A stretch of DNA of 64,000 nucleotides from NCBI GenBank assembly GCA_022605955.1, contig JAKCOZ010000008.1, forward strand, positions 5,582,001 to 5,646,000, in the 5' to 3' direction. Source of the DNA: Rallus limicola. Lineage: Eukaryota; Chordata; Aves; Gruiformes; Rallidae. The notes below the pieces were generated by a model. The model did not search any database and was not told the origin of the DNA. It worked only from the letters and a program-made list of their open reading frames with translations. How positions within the stretch are numbered: position 1 is the first letter of the stretch; each line of letters opens with the position of its first letter. This document shows positions 1-13,410 of the stretch, one piece after another. Made by a program: the position numbers and the translations under genes.

Positions 1-3000
1 AAATTGCATAACTATACTGTTAAACTTTTCTCTGACAGTTTGTTAGTCTTTCAAAGGACAGCTTTTCTATGTAACATGGACAGAACAGAGTTTCCTGTGA
101 CCAAAGATATGGAGATGGTTCGAGTGGTAAACTCCTCCTGGAATGGCAGCTTACCAAAAAAAAAAAAACCCCATAAGGATCTAAGGAAAGATTAGAGCAA
201 CATTACTTCTTATTTTGCCAACAACAGGCTTTGACCTAGGTTCTGACCTCTTCTGAGTATTGTATGAAGCTGTGGCCACAAAAGTATACAAAATCAGAGG
301 CTAAAAGCAGGGAAAAAATTGCTGAGTACATTTGAAGTGCTTGGGCAGCGATTAATACACTGCGCAGGGCATGACAAATGAGTGTCTGTGTAAATCAATA
401 CAGCTTTCTATAAACGGACAAATGGTTCAGTATGAATAACAAAGAAGTGCACACAGTAACCAGTGGTGTAGCATTCTGTCCAGGATTTTAAAGTTCACTG
501 TCATAACTGTGTTCTTCTTGACCTTTATTGATGATACCTTCCAAGCATGTTGAGCTGCTAACTTGACGTACAACCTTTAGACCTACATCTCCTGCCCATG
601 GCAGGGTGGACTAGATGATCTTTAAAGGTCCCTTCTGACCCAAACCATTCTATGATTCTGTGAACTCCTTTTCCCTTAGTGCAAAATAAATAGTACTCTT
701 CCCCCTTTCTTTCCTCTTCCACTTACAATCCTTTTGTTTTGTGTCAACTCTACAGTGGTTGAGTAAGCAAAACTCTTTTGTCTGTGCTTCAGTTTTATTC
801 ATGTCTTCTAGAAGAAAACTCAGTGTTTTAATTCATTTCATTGCAATTACAAGAGAGGAGCAAATTTTCTGTTGAAGACCTGCTAATATGTACTTGAAAT
901 ACTTCTTTACTTAAAGGCCAAATATATCCTAATTCATAATATTGTAGAACAGGCTGGCTAGATAATAAAAAGTTGTTGTTCCTGTTCTCCAGATTTAATA
1001 AATCAAGGTACAGAGAGAAAAAGTTTAAACTTTTTAGAAGCACTTTAGGGACTTAAATCCAAATCGCATTGTCAAACATGATTTAAGTACTTTGCTCCTC
1101 TTTCAAGAAGCACACAGATATGGCTTTTACTGGATGTTAAGTGAGAGTTGTCCTCTCAAGTGCCACTAGAGAGGCAAATCTGGAGGGGACTTGGATGTCT
1201 CATGACATTTTCAGACATAAGAATGTGTCTGCCACTTCTACCAGACACAGGTAAACGTTTAACAAAGTACAGTTAGTACACAATCCTTAACCTGTTGTAA
1301 CAATCCTCTCTAAAATTGTTAAGTGGGAAAAGGAGAGAATGAAGAAATCATCCTCAATGTCTGTATCAGTGTAAGAATACCTCAAGTGTATATTTATTTC
1401 ATCTATTGGGTGCTATTTCTTAGCTGAAAGGTGCCATGTTCTATCAGTGTGGGTGAAAACTGAACCCTCAAATTTGGCACAGTGAGGCTGGTAGGAGATG
1501 AGCATGTCGACACATAAAAAGACTGTGAGCCAGGAAGGAGCAGAGCCCTTTCTGGCTCAGACCCAGTGATAGAGCAGCTTTGTTGGGTACCTGGCCTCCA
1601 GCGTGGATCAACCCACCGCAGCTTGCTTTTATTGATCAGTGTATAATGTCTTTTTAGAAACATGAAAAATGCTAAGGCTGCTGTCTGTCTCCTTGTTTCT
1701 TCATCATGAACAAGAAATCCTTCTTCCCCAATGGAAAATTAATTCATTTTAAGGAGACATGGTGTAAAATGAAAACAAATACAGCTTATTTCTTTGCATC
1801 TGACTTGTGTCTACATTCATGGCAAATAAATGGCAAGTTCTTACTGACTTCAGCAGGAACAGAACTAGACCTCAGTGCATCAGGTGTGTCACCTGTCTCA
1901 GATGAAACAGTGCAAACAGCTGCTGCATAGGAGAAAATACAGGCTTCTTCAGCATTTGTGAGGGAGAGAGAAAGCTCTTGGCTGAGCTGCAGATCATCAT
2001 CATCATTACTAGGACTATGTTTTCTCATTCTGAGAAAGGGATCAAAATTAGAGTTGACAGTGTCTCTTGTACTGACTGTAGCTTAGCAATGGTATCGATA
2101 CAAGGCAACCTCTCTTTTATACAAAGTGCTCTGAAGTTTTCACTTTCAGATTGATTTTCCATAAACTCAGTCTCACAAGTCAGAACAAAGTTGTCTCTAA
2201 TTAAGACAGCTGAAGGCTGTTTAGCATTATCCATGTCATAATTGAAATCTTTATATTTTCTCACATTTAGAGAAACTCCTGTCCAAAATGCTTTCTTCCA
2301 AATTTGAACTAGGAAGTACCTCTCTTTTGACATTTCTGGAATCCTTGAATCTATATTAATCACAGATCAACATGTAGTATTCTATGTAATGGTAAATTAT
2401 GCCGTGGTTATTTGTGGCTGGTGGATGCTGTGCTTTGAGAACTGACGCCCCAAGAGACATCCCTGCAGCCTCTGTCCCTTGTCAGCAGCACTTTGCTGGG
2501 CTGCATCACTTTTGGTTTTTATGAGGCTGAGGGACAGAGATGGTTTGTTTCTCTATGTAACATAAAATATACATAAATTCCCAGAGGACAGCTATACTTA
2601 CAGCTAGAAATCACCATAGGAATCAGTTGATATTTAAGAGAGCACCAACTGTCAGTAACCCAGCCTTGTTCCTGCGGAGTCCCCTGCCTTAGGGGTCAGT
2701 ACTTCCCTACCGCTGCCTCTGCAGTGCCTACTAGTGTGCAGTAGCTGTCATGCTGTGAGAAGCCTGGGCTTCTTATTGCAGCCTAGCCTCTCCTAAGTAT
2801 GGCCTGAAAGTGAAATGTAATAGTGGTTTCCCCCGAGGACACCTGCTTTGCTTAACTGGCAAAAGATGCCGAGAATATGCAATACTGGAGGTAGGCAGAT
2901 CCCTCTGAGCAAAAATTGAGCAGACTTAAAATAACATCAAAACCCAGTGGTTTCTGTTAAATAAATGAAGGTTTGGATTAGGAGGAGTGTTTCGAGACCA

Positions 3001-5577
3001 CAAGTGCTATTACAAATTTTCCAAATGAATACTTTTGGGAGAATGAGGATTATTACCAAATATTCAGTTGCAATATAGAGTGATTTAGCATATCAAGTAC
3101 TGGTTTTCCCATGTTGTGGGAACTGGCAGAGGACCTTAAGCAAAGTCAGTCAAGTGTTGCCTCCTAGTCCAGTCCTCATTACAAAAATGCCAAATTAATA
3201 GGCGTGATCTGCTCTGCAATCAAGAAGCCCAGAAGTCAGGCTAAACATTGACTGCATTGCATCTCTCACTGCACTTTCGAAGCCAATGGTGTGAAAAAAG
3301 GTTTGATTATACAGATGTTTCCACTGAGGCTTGATAAGAGGGAAAATGTATCATTTATTTATAATGCTGTCAGGTTCAGATTTCCTAATTTTGGTAGCCT
3401 ATTTGTAAAGGAACAGCTCACTGAAATCAGATTCAGCTAACAGAACCAAGAAGTCTTAGCTTTCCTTTTAGTGCTTCACAGCATTCCAAAAAAAATGGAG
3501 TAAGAGAAATATGGGGAGCTCTCTGGGTGTTTTGAATAGTACAAGGAGGTATTGTAGTTTTTTTAGACATCTCTGTATGGCAGAAGTCTACCCCAACTAT
3601 TTTAGGATAAAAACATGAAATACATTTTTTATGTCAGTGCAAATGAAAATTAAAAAAACCCAATGATAGGTTTACCAACATGCCCAAGTTAAAGGCTGTG
3701 CATGGTAATCCTTTAATGATTGCTTAAAAATGGTAAGAATAGTGTAATTTGCATGTCATTTTAAGGGTGCTATTCATAGAGAAAACATCTTAAAATCTTT
3801 AATCCTAGAAATCTGTTTTTATGTAGCAATCATCTCTTTAACTTTCCCAATTAATCTGCAAGAATGTGTTTGTAAAAGCAAACCGATAAATGTATATGCT
3901 AACCTCTTCGGTGTGGAGGACTGTCTACCTGCAGGTAGATAATTCTAATTCCATACTGCTGCTTTTCCTTTTGCAGCTTTTGCTTCAGCGTTGCTACTCC
4001 TGCATCTGTACTTTTTGCTGCCTCATCTCACAGTGCTCTCTGCAGGATCACCCATAGACTTTTTATAGCCATATGTTGAATCCATTGCTGGGAGACTGTG
4101 AAAATACGATACAGAGGGTTTTACCACCTTTGCTGTCTTTGTACCCTCAAGATAAAGTACTGATTCCATACAGTTGTTTATTTAGACTTATGAATAAGTA
4201 AACTCTATATGCCCTTGCTTCATAGCTCCCTTTTAGTCTTTACTCTCTTTCAATATGCTGCATAATTATTGATGTTTACTTTTTCTTCCTGATCTTTTCA
4301 GATTTAGCTGAATTTGAAATTGTTGTTCATAAATCAATTTTTTGTACTTCAGAATTTTCATTTTGTTGAATCATTGACTTTTCTTAACAAGGAAGAGAAC
4401 TCTGCATCTTTCCATCCAGTACATTTTGTTAATTTTTTCTCTAAAATGACAAACATTAACTGTGACTGTTGTTTTGTATAACCACAATTCTTTGGAAACA
4501 ACATTTGTTTAACATTTATAGGTTGACAGAAGGTTAAGATGAAGCAAGTAATGTAAATTGTATAAGAGTTGTGATTATGTGAATGTATTGATTTTGGTGA
4601 TACAGTTATGTGATGCATGGGGGGCTGAGTGGTTTCTAGAGCCAGTTTTAACTCAGCAGTTTTGATAAGTCGTTTCAGTTACTCAGTCTTTTAAGAGAAA
4701 ACTAGCTGAAACTTTCTCTGATGAAACTCTATGCAGCATGTTTTAGAGATTTTTCTTCTCCAGTACTGAAAGAATTACTAAAGTCAAGTCATAATATGTA
4801 GAAAAATGTATTGATTTACTGTAATTTACATACCAGATTGTGCCATTTTGAAGTTTGAACTATGCAAAAACAAGAGCGTAATGGAAATTAAAGATACATG
4901 TAAGGCACGACTGCACGTGAAACTTTATCATGTTTAAATTGACATAAGTGAGAGAAAAAATCTCTGTTCTTTAAGATTGCATTTTGATGTAGTAAAATAC
5001 CTTTCTTCCTCTTGAAATGGTAGGAATTGGTTTTTAAGACTAATAAATCTGTCTAGCCAGTGAAGGGGTGTAATCCACCCATTAGCTACAGTCTGACCCA
5101 CTGGAGTTACCCAGTGCAGAAACTGGGCTTATGAAGAGCTGCCACAGTTAAAAGTTGGCATCAGATGGCCTTCTGCTTCCTTTTGGTAGTAGCTGCCTCT
5201 GCTGGCATCCAAGTGGCTTTCTCAGACAGCAAGTTCACTCTAAACAGGAAGAGGGGAGGAAGAAAAGATACGCCAACATCATCTGTAATGTTTTATTGCC
5301 AATTCTGTTGCACCTGACAAGACTGTGCACATACTTGGAGTATCTGCTCTGATACTGTTCTAAATTGTAATGCATGGTGAGAATAATCTCATAAGCGAAT
5401 GTCACTTCTGCTTTTACTCAAAATAGGAACTTGTAGCAAAATTTACTGTGCTTTTTATTCTGGATCTTTAAGAAGCACACAAAGTAAGCACCCTGAGAAT
5501 TCTTATGAATTGCCATGCAGTACAAGATACCCTTTGATTCATTTACATATTTATTTATTTATTCCATTTTACTGTAG
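1..5577 (+). other. NCKAP5: Intron upstream of the first visible NCKAP5 exon
   Basis: No coding exon is recognisable here. The stretch ends in a T-rich tract and the acceptor TGTAG just before 5578. It holds one CR1 tail (about 590-663), a poly-A run near 154-168 and otherwise unremarkable AT-rich sequence. The coding part for the residues just before the first visible exon must lie upstream of position 1, because nothing resembling the preceding coiled-coil exon is present. Short open frames in this stretch show no family resemblance. Confidence 0.8.
590..663 (+). repeat. CR1 LINE 3' tail fragment
   Basis: The sequence reads ...CATGGCAGGGTGGACTAGAT, then GATCTTTAAAGGTCCCTTCT, then an ACCCAAACCATTCTATG-like end with the 8-bp ATTCTATG/ATTCTGTG repeat that closes avian CR1 elements. 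Only the extreme 3' end is present, as is usual for 5'-truncated CR1 copies. It is sense relative to the host gene. Confidence 0.92.
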
Positions 5578-5646
5578 GCAGAGAATTCAGCGCTGGCTCT
5601 GGAAAATGAAAATCAGAGAGAACAGTATGAAAGATGTCTTGATGAG
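5578..5646 (+). CDS. NCKAP5: NCKAP5 coiled-coil exon (69 nt), first exon in window
   Basis: The exon encodes 23 residues beginning AENSALALENENQ and ending CLDE. It is flanked by acceptor TGTAG and donor GTAAGG, phase 0 at both ends. The residues match the NCKAP5 N-terminal coiled-coil region and are rich in Glu, Asn, Gln and Leu, as expected for a heptad helix. The encoded helix continues directly into the 39-nt exon at 11544. The exon is a multiple of three, so skipping would keep the frame. Confidence 0.95.
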
Positions 5647-8600
5647 GTAAGGTAGATAAAAAGGTTGTTCTTACCTGGTACTATAATTAAATGAATAGAA
5701 ATTAATCTCTCCCTCTCTTATGAGGTTGACATTGTTCTGCAATTTTCTAGTATTACCTCATTCTAATTAATTCCAAGAACAGGTGCCTGGCAGTCATAGC
5801 TATTGTTCTCCATGACCTCTGTTGTAAATCCTGTTTTAACCAAATCTCTCCACCGAAAAGTTGATATCCCTGTGATGGATATTTGGAACTGGTTTGGTTT
5901 CATCAGGAGGAGAAAATGATAATTTGCCTATTAGGTTTCGTGGTGTTCTTCTTTTCTGGAGTGGAACACAGGTTGCTCTGGCTTCTTCTGTCAAAAATCC
6001 CCCAGCTTTCCTATGTAACATACTCTGTAAGCAGGGAATTTAGTCTCTCAGCTCCCCCATAGGGTTACATACACAGCTTTTTTATGCTGGGCTTTTCTCT
6101 AGCTGTTGCCTCACTTCTACTGCGAGGCTCAGCTTCTGATCAGACCTTCCAGTTACAGCCACAGTATAATTCAGCCATCACTTACTGTCTGAGCACTCCA
6201 GCAATGCTTGCCATCCTAGGAATGTCTAGTATCTCCTTTTGCACACAGCTTTCTCCATATTTTTACTGATGCTTACTTGTTCCTCCCATTTACCCTGACA
6301 TAAAGCCTGTCAGCATACACAAGAGCTTAAAATAGCTTTAAGACTTCCAGTAACTCACTTAATAGAAATCATTTACCTGTCCCATGTTACTGGCACGAGC
6401 ATGGTACAAGACGCCTCCAGTTTAGTGCAGATTTTCATCAGCAAATCTGCACTTTTTACTACTGTAGCAGATTTTTTTATGAGGGAGCAGGAGTAAAAGA
6501 CTCACAGATGCACTTTCCCAGCAGGTTGAGCTCTGTTCTGTGGCACTGGGATACCAGCAGAGCCTTGGTCTGAGTCACTGCATTCAGTGCACATTTGAAT
6601 GGTTGTTGGATATCTTGGTGATAAGGGTGAAATTACCATATAATTACTAACTTTGGTTTAAATTACCTAGCTTAATTTAAAATTATTTTCTGATTGTCTA
6701 GGACAAAATCTGCCTACATAATTAATTTTGAAACAGAATAAAGCACCATAACTGTCTATTCCAGCAAAACATTCCATATGGATTATGAGGTCAGAAGATA
6801 CATTTTTATTGTGTTTTCAGTAAAATGATGGATTCCTAGTCCAGGGTTATGTTTTTTACATGCTGTTACAGTTTAAAGAACAAATAATTATTTCAGACTA
6901 TGCTCTGAACTTTATTATCTTCATTACATTGGCTGTTTTCAGTTCTTCCATATTATCACAGTTGAATCCATCTTCTCCCACTGTGTCAACTTTTTCAGGA
7001 GAAAGTGTTTCTCACTACCTGTGGTTTTGTGCTTGCCTGCTTTATTTTTAGTTTGCTTATCTTCTTCCTTTTTCTGTCTTCTGTTTTGTGTGCAGTGACC
7101 TCTCTTGTCCTTCCCCATGGCTTGGTATCATTTTTTCTTCTCATTCCTCTTTCAGCCCCCACAATGGTTTGGCAGAGGCACTATAACCAGCATTGTTTTA
7201 CCTGACACAAACTTGGACCTAATCCTTTCTGATCACTGAGGTGAAGAAGTTGTTGCCAGTGACTCAGGCAACAAACCCATATTTAATAATTGCAGATTCT
7301 GCAGGAGTCCCACATTAGCACCCACCCAATCACATTCCCTTGGTGGAACTTCACAAGAAATTGCACATTCTCACCCTACTTCATTATATCAACTATAAAG
7401 AAAATAGATGAGACATAAATGTAATTAATGAATAACCCCGTCAATGATTTCACTTCCAACCAGAATATTTTGAGGATGTGTTGTATGTGGCAAATTCCTT
7501 TCCAAACAGGGATTCTTCCTGGAGATCTTAAGAAAATAAAATGCTTTTCATAAATATTTTTTTTTGGGGGGGAGGAAAGTCTTCCACTCGAAAACTTCTT
7601 TCCTTTAAGACTTTAACTCACCTTATACCAACCCCCATCTTGAAGGTGAAAATCTCTTCAGACCTTCTCTTTGATGCCTCAAGGCTTCTTCAGCACTTTT
7701 TAGGAGCAGACATATCCTCTTCAACTATGAATCTGTCTGTGCTGCATCTCCATTTTGCCCCAGGGAGACCTCAGGTATTTAAACAGAGGGACACAGATAT
7801 TCCTGAGAACACAAGGCTGCGATCTCACCCAGACCTGAGACAGCCTGCCACCAAAAGAGTTGAGTGCCTGGTACAACCATTATTTTAATTTTACCTCTGC
7901 AGTCCAATTAGTTATGGCTGTGGTGAACTCCTCCTGAGCACCAGCAGTGCTTGCCTCCAAAGCTAAAACTAGCCATTCTGGCTAGTTAACATGCTTCAGA
8001 TCTGGACAGGCCCTGGAGGTAATGAAGGGACATTGTTTGATAACTGTTGGGAGAGTGCTGTCATCTTTCACTCATCATTGAGCGTCCCCACATCGCCACT
8101 TCTCTTCCCCAGACACAGGCAAACTGTACTCAGGGCAGTCAAGCACCATTTAATCTGGCCACCCTGCCAGCAGTGTCCCAGCTCAGTCCCTCAGGCCTCT
8201 GCAGTGATGTGATACAGATGCTTGCTGTGCACAGTGAGCTTTCTCCTGAGGTGTTGGTGGCCATTAAGCTGTATATGAAGGGGGTAAAAATAACCACTGT
8301 GATTTTTCTATGTGTGACCAAAAGATATTTGAGCTGAATTTCTAAAGCTATGTCTGCCATTATTTTATCAATTATTATCAGTTGTTTCTGTTCGTATAAC
8401 ATCCCACATTTAATATTATATGAATGCTTTTACCTGTGACTTATGAATGCATGCTCAGTAATCATTTTCATGGTAAAACGCAGTGAAATTCAACATAGAG
8501 ATGAAATTTGAAAATAATATGGGTCAACCTGAAGTGAGTCCTTTATGAATTTTAATAAATATCCACTGATTTTTAAAGTAATTGCTCGTTTCCAAAGAGT

Positions 8601-11543
8601 ACATGTAAACAACTTTAGAAGAGTATTTGGAAGAATGTGTCATTGAAATGTTCAAGTACTTGATAAATAAGAAAAGAGCTCATTTAATTTCAGAAATAGG
8701 CAAGAAATTTATCTTTCTGTCTCAGAAAAACTTCATGCAAAAAACAGTATTGTCTTCTTGCACCTCTGGGGATTGAGGTTAACATGCTTAATCCTACTTT
8801 CCTATCCTGGAATTCAGCTGTCAGTTTACTGCTAAGTGGTAGTGCCATGTTTATTCAGATCATTTTGCCAGCTGAGAGCTCTTTCAAGATTCACCATCCT
8901 TACATGCAGGAAATTATGGAACTTAGGGTAGATGATATTTTTGTTGATCTTTCAAGAATCAGCTAATCAAAAATGCAAAGTTATCTCAAACAGGCATTTT
9001 ATTTTTAAGATTTGAATAAAGTAGATGACCTTTCATTTTAGTACACTGAAATATCTTTGTGCATATGAAACCATATGCTAAAGGCAGCTGTGTAAATCTC
9101 AGTACTTGTAAAAGTTACAGGAGATATTACAGTAGGATCTCTTTTCTCTGATTCATTCTTCTACACCTTTTCTATTAAGACCACTTTACAACGTGTATAT
9201 GCAAACATAATTGTGGAAGGAAAAAGTGAACCTGGATCTTTTATCTCCTTTATTGCAGTCCACAAAAGGAAACCTCACCTAATGATCTTGGCTATTAAGT
9301 TCAGAGGAAAGGCAGATAGTGTGAAAGCAAATAGTGTCACCTACTACATAATAGCAGACTAAGGAATTGGCCATCTCTAGTCTAGTCCTTGTTTCACCTT
9401 GATTTAACTCCATGAATCACAGGTCAAGTAATTTTAGCGACTGCTTTTCACTGGGATTGAGTTGCAGTTCTGCTTCATATCAGTTGGAATATCACGTATT
9501 CTGCATCTCAGAAGTCGTTCCCTTTGCCTTCAATGGACTCAGATTCCTCATTTTTTGGTAGTTGTAGCTATCAGTTTTGTAGTGTTGGCTTATGTTGTTC
9601 ATATCTGCAGTGTCTCTTGATACCTGTAAGTAAAAATGAAGTAGACCTGCTGGCTTAGCAGTTTATTTCCATCTGGATACTAGTGCTGCTGTAGGAGTGG
9701 AATGGCAACCTCATTTGAAATGCAAAAGTTTGAATATGATTCCACTTACTGACTGCTAAAATAATTTTAGTAACTGCAGAGCATCTCACTGAAGGCTTCC
9801 CACCTCTGTTCCTGCTGAAAACCAAGAATACAGACCTGAAAAATCTTTGAATGGTAATAGCAACACATGCCAAGTTGCTAGAATAAAATAAGCTCATTTT
9901 GTAAAGAAGCTAGTTACATATCTCTCTTACTGATATCTATGGGGGCTGTAGATCCCTGGCAGGTGCTTTTACTTAGATACCTAACTTCATACACTTGAAG
10001 TTGGAAAATTTCTCTCACATGCATTGGCAAGTTCAATTTTTTCCCATTTGGAAGATTATGCCATTTACACTCCTCTGTTCAATATATAAAGCTATAGGAG
10101 TAATTTTGTAGTCTATTCCGTTGTGAGTGACTTGTACACACTTCAAAGAACCTTTTAGTTCTTCCTTGGTAAAGTAACTCTATGTCAGAAAGTAAAGGAA
10201 TAATGTATTCAACAGGGTTTGTTCAATTTTCAGGTAGAGCAAGCAGACGTTAAAAGCTCGTGCCAGGAGGAGCGCTGGCAGATGTAGATCCTGTGAGCCC
10301 ATAGGGCAGGGCACATGGTTCTCCAAAGCTGTAACATATTTACTCCTGTTGGTTATTACTGTTCTAATGTTACTCTGTATCTTCTGTTAAATCATCTATA
10401 GAGCTACTTAATGGGACCAATGTTCCGTGGGCTGCCTTAAGTTAGGGACCAGTTTGGGGAAAAAAAAAATACTAGGCAATTTTATGAGAGTATGAATCAA
10501 ATGTAACTTTTGGGTGTAACAGAATTGAATTATTTACAGAAAATAATTAGCTGCAGCTCTTGCCTCACAACTCAGTTCACATCAATGGTGTGGCTTCTTT
10601 TATTTGTTGAAATTAAGAAGTGTCAGTGCAGATTTGCTGATACCTGCGTGGGCTTTGCTGTAATTTCTGAAAGTTAAAACCAAAACAGAAATCATAACTA
10701 CTGTCTCTTTGTACACAGAGATTTCTATCTGCTCTCCCTAAATGCAGGAGCGATACTGTAGGCAGACACCTTGTGTGATACGATGTGCATGCATAGTTTT
10801 CAATTACATTAGAAATGTAGCATGCAAGTTAGACATCATCAACAGAAAAACTTACATCAGTCCATCTTTCTGCTGCTTCAGCTTCCCTTTTCCTGCCCCT
10901 ATGCCTGCTGGTAAATCTAAATTAGAAAGGATGTATAAAATAAATAACTTCAAAAATTCCCTGTTGAATATATAGTCCTACTAATCAATGGTGTGTAATC
11001 TCATTCGAGTCAATTATGCTGTGTGGTGTGAATGCCTTCCAACCACATTCTGATGACAGTTAGGTACTTTAATTTTCTGTGGCACTTTATGGTTTCTGCT
11101 TGTCATGATAGATGTACCATTTTGTCAATATTGAATCAAGAAACAATTAAACTTCATGAAAACATTCAGGACTCCATCCTTGGCTGGTAAAAATTACCTC
11201 TAATGAATGCAGTCAATCCATGCTGATGCACACCAGCCACATAGAGAGCTGTGAAATTTTAGTCGTCCAAAGAAGAGATGACAGAAGTTAACCAAATGTT
11301 CATCATGTCATACTGCAATTGCTAGCATATATGTTAATTTATAATGAGGACTAGCACAGAAGTAGTTAATGTGTATCTTGTGTTCTTACTGGTATTAGCT
11401 GATGAAAATGCAAGTAAATAAGAAATACTGGAATTGGTGGTGGTTGTAGATGGAAAGTGGAGTGTAAAGCCACAAAAGCAGGTTTTTTTAATGCATAAAC
11501 ACACATGATAACATACTTAAACTGTTTTATTTATTTATTCCAG
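5647..11543 (+). other. NCKAP5: NCKAP5 intron, 5.9 kb
   Basis: The intron runs from donor GTAAGG to an acceptor with a long T-rich tract (TTTATTTATTCCAG). I see no exon, RNA gene or clear transposon in it. The content is AT-rich with scattered short open frames (for example about 7541-7888, 115 codons) that show no recognisable family or splice context. A G-run follows a T-run at about 7558-7573. Confidence 0.85.
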
Positions 11544-11582
11544 GTAGCTAATCAGGTTGTTCAGGCTCTACTTACTCAAAAG
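11544..11582 (+). CDS. NCKAP5: NCKAP5 microexon (39 nt)
   Basis: The exon encodes 13 residues, VANQVVQALLTQK, between acceptor CAG (at 11543) and donor GTAAGT. It is phase 0 at both ends. The peptide follows CLDE and precedes DLREEC in the NCKAP5 protein and keeps the hydrophobic heptad pattern (V, V, A, L), so it is part of the coiled coil. The length and symmetric phase make it a candidate for regulated skipping. The start was set by the only AG that keeps the reading frame with both neighbours. Confidence 0.94.
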
Positions 11583-11624
11583 GTAAGTTGTGGTTTGGGT
11601 ATTATCATATACCTTAAAGCTTGC

Positions 11625-11737
11625 AGATGTTCATTTCAGAGTGTGTCATCAACATTATTGTCATCCTATATCCAAGACATGGCACTATACCAGCTACTAG
11701 GAAGAAAATTAAGGTTCTCCTAGCTGAAACCAGGACA
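11625..11737 (-). mobile_element. Truncated avian ERV solo-LTR fragment, antisense
   Basis: The right end reads CTAGCTGAAACCAGGACA, the reverse complement of the TGTCCTGGTTTCAG LTR start. It is preceded by segments (CATCAACATTATT; GGCACTATACCAGCTACTA) that closely match the full-length minus-strand LTR at 22108-22628. Only the LTR's first ~110 bp, on the minus strand, is left; the other end is missing. It lies within the ~155 bp after the microexon donor. Confidence 0.85.
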
Positions 11738-12779
11738 AAGTTACATTGCTCCCACAGTCCATTCCTGTGAAATGTAAACCAGAGTCCATGTCAGTAGGTG
11801 GCACAGTCACTCACATTCAGAGGAAAGAGAAAGCTCCATGTACTGTATCCAAGGATTCAGCTGCTCTACTTGTGGGCTGGGGACCAGCAGTACACAATGT
11901 GTATTTTGCCTTAAAACACTTTTTGATGCCCTCTTGCTCCATTCTCCTGGGTGAGGAAGGGAAGTACTGCACAGGCAGCATTCCTATAGGATGGTGATTG
12001 CAAACCTGGCAGAATGAAACAATTCCCTCTGGCTTCTGTGAAGGTTTGTTCTGGATCAAGTTGTGTTTGAAGTTCCCCGTCACACTCCAGTTGGTTGGAT
12101 ATGAAGCATGGGTGTTTCAGAAAGAACCTAGTCAGAGGAGTAAAATTAATAAAATTACTAAAATGAAGATGTGATCTCAAAAACAAAAACCAGTCTTAAT
12201 GAAACAGAGAGAAAAGGCAAGGTAATACATGTAAGCAGAAATATTCAGCTGCCCAGAGATGGTAGGGAATAACTGGCAGGACAGTTGTACAGAAAAGTGA
12301 ATGGTCTTTGAGTTGAACATGATTCCATGATGTCATTTTGTTGCAGGGGGAAGACAAACAAAATATAAAGATCTATAATAATAAACTATGAACCCTTCCA
12401 TATTCATGAAATGATCCTTTGTGAGATCTAGACCTCTTGATGAATGTGGCATTATTAAAATGCTTCAGATCATTTAGCTTTAAAAAGACAAGTCTGAAAG
12501 AGACATAAATACATTCTCATAGTGGAGACAGTGCAAAGAAGAATATAAACTGTTTTGTCTACACTGAATGACAGGTCAAGAAATAATGTTCTTAAAATGC
12601 AGCAAGAAAAGCCAAGATAATCAAAGATGATACAAATTAAGATAATCAAAACCCTCTGCCACATGCCCAATGCTTTCTAGATGCAAATATAGCAAAGTAC
12701 TGGACTAGATTTTTGAGGACTGGCTCCAAAGCCTCTATTATGGACATCATTCAGAACAGCAAAACATCATTCAGAATGT

Positions 12780-13110
12780 CCCTACAAAAGTGAGGGTGAT
12801 GGCAGGACAGGCAGGATGCTGAGCACCAAGTGTCAGGGCCAGGCCTGGAGGCAGTGACTGGAGTCAGCCTGTGCTGTGTTTGCTGGGCAAGTCCGTGGGA
12901 AGCAGGCAGGGCCAAGTGAAGCCCAGCCAGGGTTTTAGGATACAGCTCAGGATCAAGGAGGCAGGAGGCTGGGTGCAGGTGTAACTGCAGGGTGGTTGTT
13001 GCACGGCTCAAATGTGAACAAGATGACCTTGAACTCTGCTAACTAAACTCTGAAAACTGGGGAGTGCACCCTGACAGCAGGACAGACAGACATCCACATC
13101 CGTTACCATA
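12780..13110. other. GC-richer low-complexity block of unknown origin
   Basis: The block is rich in CAGG/GGCAGG words (GACAGGCAGGATG, GAAGCAGGCAGGGCC, GGAGGCAGGAGGCTGGG) and contrasts with the AT-rich surroundings. It directly precedes the minus-strand CR1. It could be a decayed minisatellite or part of an older transposon. I see no coding potential that I can support. Confidence 0.35.
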
Positions 13111-13124
13111 AGTGAGTGATAAAT

Positions 13125-13410
13125 ACAGAATCATCGAATCCTTTTGGTTGAAAAGGACCTTTAAAAGTCCAACTGTTAATCTGGCACTGCTAAGTGCAAC
13201 CTCTGAACCATGTCCCTAAGCACCACATTTACTCATCTTTTAAATGGTGACTCCACCAGCTTCCTGGGCAGCCTATTCTAAAGCTTGACAACCCTTTTGG
13301 TGAAGAGATTTTTCCTATATATTCAATCTAAACCTCCTCTGGTGCAACTTCAGGCTGTTTCCTATTGTTCTATTGATTATTACTTGTGAGAAGAAACCAA
13401 CACCCACCAA
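13125..13410 (-). repeat. CR1 LINE fragment, antisense
   Basis: The + strand starts ACAGAATCATCGAATCC, the reverse complement of the CR1 3' terminus, and continues with the conserved CR1 words TTGAAAAGGACC, TTCCTGGGCAGCC and AACCTCCTCTGGTGCAAC. The right-hand limit is uncertain because the sequence decays after about 13400; related sequence may reach 13500. Confidence 0.92.
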
